The notes under the pieces were generated by a model that was not told the origin of the DNA, did not search any database, and saw nothing but the letters and a program-made list of their open reading frames with translations. A DNA stretch of 64,000 nucleotides, from contig OY741273.1 in NCBI GenBank assembly GCA_963514095.1, positions 17,541,965 to 17,605,964 on the forward strand, in the 5' to 3' direction. This DNA is from Eutrigla gurnardus (taxonomy: Eukaryota; Chordata; Actinopteri; Perciformes; Triglidae). This document shows, one piece after another, positions 56,097-64,000 of the stretch (the first letter of the stretch is position 1; every line of letters starts with the position of its first letter). A program made the translations under genes and the position numbers.

Positions 56097-57105
56097 TTTT
56101 CTTTCTTCAGTGAATAGTGAGGAACTGTTGTCCTTCCTTGATATGTGGATTAGGTTACATAATGGGATACTTATTACCACACTATAGGCCTACAAGGAAG
56201 AAACAGATAGCAACACTTTCTTCTTACCTTAAAGCCAATTTCACAGATTAAGACGCCTCTGTGACTCCGATGAAAACTTCAAAAATAAATAACCCTTCCT
56301 CAAAATGGGTTAAACAACTTAATGTAGATGATGTTTACCATCTCGATCTAATCTGGCCTATTGCAAAAAAAAGTGATAAAAGAGAAAACCATGAGAGACA
56401 AATAAAAAAAGTGAAAAAGTCAAAGAATGATATCCTGACTAGCCCCTATAAATAATCACGGTCCAGAAATCCAATCCTATACTTTGCACAATGTGACGCG
56501 ATTGCATAATGGCATCTGTCTTTTGTTCAAACGATGACCCAACAGTTTGTTGATGTGTGTCTCTGCCCGGACACAGTTGTTCATGGCCCTAAACTTCACC
56601 AGAGATGAACACGAGAGACGATCCATCACAAATATGTATCTATTCTGGAAGATTTCCTAACAGCCGATCCATTCCAGGCCAAATCAGCCAGAGGAAATGG
56701 AGTTTTTATTTTTGTACATTTCATTTTTATCTCTGATGCGAGTTACTGTATGGTCCTCCGCCATAGCATGGGGGAGCTTTTCTCTCATAGCCGCAGACAG
56801 CAGAGTGAAATATTAAAAGGGGAAACGAGCAGCCCAAGAATTTCTTCGTCATCTTCATCGTGAATGTGACAACAAACTGTGACTAGTGTCCCATCTCACC
56901 TAATTGTCTTGTTTTGATTCAGTGCAGTGGTGACATGCTAATACAAACTGAGGACGCTACAGCTGTCAGCAAGACATGCTAAAAAGTCTTGAGCATCATC
57001 AGATTCCCTTTATAGCACCAAAACTGAGTGGTGCTTTTTATGAGGCATATTTGTATATTGGAGCACTTTTCACAATTTGTTCAGCATCAAGACTCCTAAA
57101 ATGTA
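56097..57105. other. Gene-free intergenic stretch downstream of the Rab1-like gene
   Basis: No gene recognised; AT-rich. Confidence 0.6.
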
Positions 57106-57601
57106 TTTATTGAAATAAATAAACAACAACACAGACCGGTAAAGACAATAAATTACCTCTGAGGGAAATAATGGTAACTGAATGTATAAATCACATTTGA
57201 ATCCATGACTGCAGATCAAACTGCTAATATCAAACAACTCTTTCTGTGTGAGTGTCAGGTGTTATTCAAACAGGCTTTTATCATGTGACAGGTTTCCAAT
57301 TGCAATTTTTACTATTTACATTTTTATCTTGAGTTAAACGAGTGATGGTCGCCTGTTTGTTCCTTCATAAACCAGAAATGCCTTCATATATTTAATCCAA
57401 AAATAACAAGCTTCAAAATGTATTGTCGTCAAGCTAAAAACATGATTTTCTTCCTTGTTATTGTTTTAGTTCAATAGCAAAGATGTCAAAATTCTAAATA
57501 TGTGTTTGTCCAAGGCCCACAATCAGATAGTCCTGAATGTAGAGATTTAAAATGACACATCTCTCCTTTGAATAGTGTGGTCATGTGGTGTCATCTCCTA
57601 C
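57106..57601 (-). other. Probable 3' UTR of the Rab1-like gene with poly(A) signal
   Basis: Downstream of the Rab1-like stop codon the minus strand is AT-rich and non-coding. The AATAAA hexamer at 57106-57111 lies about 495 nt past the stop and is followed by a plain AT-rich flank, so it is a reasonable 3' end. The hexamer is seen; the transcript end is inferred, and nearer variant signals could also be used. Confidence 0.45.
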
Positions 57602-60182
<2,581 letters not shown>

Positions 60183-60660
60183 GATCGGTGAGATGGCTCC
60201 AGGTGACACAACAAAATAAACAGCCCCTGGAATGAAATCCTGCCGTTGAAAACAGATTATTTCAGACTGTGACGTTGTGTCCTGTTCTGTGTATGTGTGT
60301 ATCTGTCCTCTGGAGGGAAAATGGCAGAATAAGCCAGAGCTACCGGCTGACCGATGAGCTGACTGATTCCGATGCATTATTTATTAATAAAGACCAGCTC
60401 AGGTTACACTGGGGACAGCACCTGGAAAGACACTCGCACACAGATGAACGCTGCTCAATTCAATCCCCCTCTGAACTAAACTTAATATTCAACCCATTTC
60501 TTGCTCTTTTCATATTGGTGATGCAATTGTTATCTGATCTGTCATTGCACCACTCTGTGCTTCAGTTCTCGACTGACATCACCTCAAACTGACAGCGTCT
60601 CCTGTGCGTCATACGTCACTGGACCGAGCTCTGAAACTTCAAAACAAACGAGCAGGAAGT
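60183..60660 (-). promoter_or_regulatory. Candidate 5' UTR and promoter of the Rab1-like gene
   Basis: Upstream of the start codon the minus strand holds no coding sequence. Around 60595-60660 lie a CRE-like TGACGTAT next to TGACGCAC (minus strand) and an ETS-type GGAAGT (plus strand, within AGCAGGAAGTAC). No TATA box is evident. Such TATA-less CRE/ETS combinations are common in housekeeping vertebrate promoters. The exact start site, and whether a 5' UTR intron exists, cannot be seen. Confidence 0.35.
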
Positions 60661-61119
60661 ACTTCTACTGCAAACCCCCATGAAACTTCAAATATCACAA
60701 GAGCAGCCCACGTCACAACACATTTATTTATTTACATTTATGACATTTTCTAACTAAATCTAAGCAGGGCATCTTGGTGGACTAGTGGAAACAAACTTTT
60801 AACACAAGACTGAAATATGGTGACGTTATAGAGTTGATAGGGAACTTTTTAGTAGTTTTAACAGCTGCTTATAAAACTGAAGTGAGCGCACGTGAAATGT
60901 CTGTGGTTATTCCTTGCCGCACCAGGTGAAGCAAGACATTTATAGCTTCTGTGAAACTACAAACTATTAACATAAAAATAAGTCTTCTGTTTCAAACCCA
61001 TTTATTATCATTTGTGTGATAGTAAAATCATATTATGGTTTAATGTCCCTTAAACCCCTTCTAAGAGACAGGTTGTCTGTTTTCTTTTTCTCTCCTCCTG
61101 AGGACAAAGTTCTAGACAA

Positions 61120-61120
<1 letters not shown>
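60661..61120. other. Gene-free stretch upstream of the Rab1-like gene
   Basis: Nothing recognised beyond the promoter candidate. Confidence 0.6.

Positions 61121-61157
<37 letters not shown>
61121..61157. repeat. (AC)18 microsatellite
   Basis: Perfect AC run. Confidence 0.95.
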
Positions 61158-61158
<1 letters not shown>

Positions 61159-61767
61159 GCATGGGCTACCATTTATTCATACACACAATAGCACTCATGC
61201 ACAGAGCCACTCAAACACAAAGTACCTTATGATTGCGATACACACGGTCCAAGGAAGTGGCTGATTATTCCTGTTGTTGTTGTATTCACAGCTGCATTGA
61301 AGCATGGTGTTGGTGTTATATGATCATTGCACTTTAATGGTATAACGGCACTGTTTATCCTGAACTGCCAGCTGAACAGAGAGGAGTGGGGAGTCAGTCA
61401 ACTGAATATTAAACATTTACCCATTAAACTGTAATTTGTGTTTGATCTATTGACATTAAGGTTCAAATGAAAATGTTCAAATAGATATCTTTGGTCAACC
61501 ATCATCCCAAAAAGGGGTGCGGCCTCGACAGTATGTACAAGTCTGGTCTGTAGCTGGAATTTTCAAAACATCTTTCTGGAAAAACTCCCTAATAAGAGGA
61601 AAGCTGAAAACATTGGTTTCACGGTGTGTGGTATGATATAATGTCAAGTTTCTTATTATCACCTGGACGTAGAGCCTTTGGAAAACATCACAAGGCATCA
61701 TGTTTACAAGGGGTTTTTTTCGTTAGATTAGACACGGCAAAGTCTACACGCCAACAATCATTTTCTG
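61158..61767. other. Gene-free stretch
   Basis: Nothing recognised. Confidence 0.6.
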
Positions 61768-61955
61768 CATGATGCTCTCCTCTCTTCTCTTTGTGTCCTT
61801 GATGTTCTCTTCTTTCTCCCCGTTTTCCCTCTACATCCTCTACTGTCCTTGTTTCCTTTCCTGCTGTCTCATCTCCTCTCCTTCCTTCCTTCCTTTCATT
61901 TACCCTTCCTTCCTTGTTTCTTCTCCTTTCCTCCTTTCCTCTCCTCCTTTTTTAG
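61768..61955. repeat. Polypyrimidine tract with (TTCC)n
   Basis: CT-rich plus strand with repeated CTTCCTTCC words. A purine-rich tract follows on the same strand at about 62,205-62,310. Confidence 0.75.
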
Positions 61956-62657
61956 AAATGGACAGTTGACAAAGCAAGAGTGATGCAGTCTCATTCACTC
62001 CTGATTTGCTTGTGTGACCCCCGGTCACGGGAGCGAGCAAGGAGCAGGGGATTGTGGGATATGCGATGGCTGAGCAGCTGTGATGGGGTCAGGGGTCAGT
62101 AGCCCTGACGACGGCCTGTTGCCGGGGCAGAGGCGGTGGCGCGGTAGTTGCCAGGGCAGGGGCAGGCTTTGTGGTGCTTCTGATGGAGCATGGAGGTGGG
62201 AAAACTGGGGGAAGGGACAGTGAGAAAGAGAAGAAAATAAAGAATGAGAAGAGAAAGAAATTAACAAAGAGACAGGGAGGGAAAGCAAGAGGAAGGGTGG
62301 GAAAATGAAGCTACGTATATTCTAATGCCATATAGAAAAGGGGAGAAAACGAGTACGCGTTGTTGTTTAGTTGTAACCCAGTAGAAGGAGGTGCGAACTT
62401 TCTGTTTATTGTGAAGTTGCATACTGTACGATAATGAATGGAAGCAAACGGCGTCTGGAGGACTAAAGAAGTCTGAATCTTTAACTGTGTTTACTGTGTT
62501 TAAAACATATCAGGGAAGAATGAAAGAAGACAAGAACTTGACCCTTGGATATATGACCAATTCGCTTTTTCCAACTAACACACAAAGCGACTGACCAATT
62601 GTTACAGTGTTGTCAGTGTTGTCAGTGTTGTCTCAAACATTTGTTCACAGAAACCAG
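61956..62657. other. Gene-free stretch with GC-richer and purine-rich parts
   Basis: No gene recognised. The 62,020-62,200 part is GC-rich; a tandem GTGTTGTCA run lies near 62,606-62,633. Confidence 0.55.
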
Positions 62658-62810
62658 TGGTGGAGGTTCATTTACTCAAGTAGTGTATTAAGTGAATTCA
62701 AGTACTTGTACTTTACTTGAGTATTTCTACAGTAGTTCATGCTACTTTAAAGTCGGACTCCATTAGATCATAGGCAAATATTGTAGGTTTTACTCCTCAA
62801 CATTTTCTGA
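62658..62810. repeat. Dispersed teleost repeat (ACTCAAGTA type)
   Basis: GTACTTGTACTTTACTTGAG followed by TATTTCTACAGTAG and GCTACTTTA resembles a very common interspersed sequence of fish genomes. Class and ends cannot be assigned here. Confidence 0.5.
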
Positions 62811-62957
62811 AAGTTTTTTTTAGGTATTAGTATTTAAAGTATTAATTTTAATTCTTTGAAAACTATGTGTTTCCAAATTTAGTGATTTTTATGTTTCAGA
62901 AAAGGATGAAGTGTTTAGCATTAGATGTTAAAATAAGCACAACCTTAAACATCTACA

Positions 62958-63066
62958 CATTCATTCATCCATCGTCTATCCTGTATTCAGGGTCGCGGGG
63001 GGGGGAGCCGGTCCCAGCTGACATTGGGCGAAGGCAGGATACAACTTGGACAGGACACCAGTCTAC
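62958..63066 (-). mobile_element. Truncated L2-type LINE 3' tail, inverted
   Basis: Read on the minus strand it contains GTCCTGTCCAAGTTGTATCC, TGTCAGCTGGGACCGGCTCC and ATAGACGATGGATGAATGAA. This is the same tail family as 18,233-18,419 but more diverged, with a G10 run in the middle. Confidence 0.7.
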
Positions 63067-63158
63067 ATCTACACATCATATATGATAATAAAACACTGAC
63101 AGGGCCGGCACAATCATTTTACTGTTTCTTCCTTAAATACAATTTGCATACTAGATGA

Positions 63159-63194
63159 TGTGTGTGTGTGTGTGTGTGTGGGGGGGGGGGGGGG
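63159..63194. repeat. (TG)11 running into a G15 homopolymer
   Basis: A TG array is followed by an uninterrupted G run. Confidence 0.9.
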
Positions 63195-63337
63195 TAAGGG
63201 GGAGGGTGTGTAGGTCAGTGGATGGAGTTAAACCGGTCATTGTTCCTACCAGTGTGTCCCAGGAGACCTGAGGGAGCAGGGATAAATAGGTGCTTTTCTC
63301 TATTCACCATTATTTTACCACGCTCCCTGGCTCCTGC

Positions 63338-63340
<3 letters not shown>

Positions 63341-63417
<77 letters not shown>
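63341..63417. repeat. (TG)n microsatellite with one CG interruption
   Basis: TG run of about 77 nt. Confidence 0.95.
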
Positions 63418-63629
63418 CTACGTGTGAAAACAGTGTTGAGTCGTATATTTTAATGTTTGCATTTGAAAAAAGATTACTAAAAATGTACTGATATGTCAAC
63501 TAAAGCTAAAGGCTAACGCTAAATGGCGTAAATAAAACATTTGCAAATTTTGTGTTTGTATTCCTCTATGTGTGAATGCACACTGTTACTGCTATTGGTC
63601 AAAGATTTATGTAGAGTCACTAAATCCCC

Positions 63630-63641
63630 TTGCTCTTTTCC

Positions 63642-63714
<73 letters not shown>

Positions 63715-63721
63715 CTTTTCC

Positions 63722-63770
<49 letters not shown>
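63630..63770. repeat. Duplicated spacer plus (TG)n unit
   Basis: TGCTCTTTTCCCAG followed by (TG)n occurs twice in a row (63630-63712 and 63711-63770), so spacer and array appear to have been duplicated together. Confidence 0.9.
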
Positions 63771-63771
<1 letters not shown>

Positions 63772-63847
63772 ATGCCCCGAGGCCAATTAGGAGACAGATA
63801 GTTAACCTCATTGAAACTAGATGTTGAATGAAGGCCTTATTGGAGAC

Positions 63848-63849
<2 letters not shown>

Positions 63850-63894
<45 letters not shown>
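63850..63894. repeat. (GA)n microsatellite
   Basis: GA run of about 45 nt. Confidence 0.95.
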
Positions 63895-63896
<2 letters not shown>

Positions 63897-64000
63897 ACAA
63901 GCTCAATATAGTGTATTAATGTACGCATTTTCATTATTTGGTCTGGTTTTTTATTTTTTTTATTATTTTTTCATTCATGTACTCAATATACTGTATGCAG

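Overview
The window looks like nuclear DNA of a ray-finned (teleost) fish, probably perciform-like. The reasons are very long (TG/CA)n, (GA)n and tetranucleotide arrays, teleost transposon families (hAT and TTAA-flanked elements, a Rex3-type LINE tail, L2-type LINE tails, Gypsy-like LTR remnants), short GT-AG introns, and a Rab1-family gene with fish-like compact structure. It is gene-poor. Only one intact protein-coding gene can be read with confidence. The other open frames are chance frames, microsatellite translations, polypyrimidine tracts or transposon relics.

Layout. 1-1.7 kb: a GC/CpG-rich segment with a perfect 786-bp hAT-type element (8-bp duplication TTAACAAG), a palindromic TATA-like box and a CRE palindrome. 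1.75-2.5 kb: polypyrimidine tract. 3.57-4.26 kb: a TTAA-flanked element carrying a short open frame that resembles the N-terminus of fish 'P2X7-like' (P2RX7_C, ballast-domain) proteins. 4.7-5.25 kb: a decayed Gypsy-like LTR ending near a G19 run. 5.3-29 kb: mostly unique AT-rich intergenic or intronic DNA broken by microsatellites, pyrimidine tracts, an L2 tail at 18.2 kb and a tiny MITE at 26.5 kb. 29.35-31.15 kb: a diverged ~300-bp direct duplication. 32.0-32.6 kb: a second LTR remnant. 36.4-39.0 kb: a P2RX7_C-like zinc-cluster fragment, then a 1.24-kb TTAA element with ~300-bp inverted repeats that carries another P2RX7_C-like N-terminal frame, both on the minus strand. 40.9 kb: (CTGT)n. 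48.0 kb: a perfect 18-bp-arm hairpin. 52.6-53.0 kb: a MITE. 55.4-56.1 kb: a dead Rex3/RTE LINE 3' fragment. 57.1-60.7 kb: the Rab1-like gene on the minus strand. 60.7-64 kb: repeats and microsatellites, including a duplicated acceptor-like spacer plus (TG)n unit.

The Rab1-like gene has six coding exons, consensus splice sites, all GTPase motifs and a C-terminal Cys-Cys prenylation motif. It should act in ER-to-Golgi vesicle transport. It differs from canonical Rab1A/Rab1B most in its C-terminal third, so it is best read as a divergent fish Rab1 paralog.

The most unusual signal is three P2RX7_C-like fragments in one window, two of them inside TTAA-flanked inverted-repeat elements. This suggests that an accessory P2X7 ballast-type protein gene is, or was, carried by a TTAA transposon lineage. 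That reading is inference and needs database comparison.
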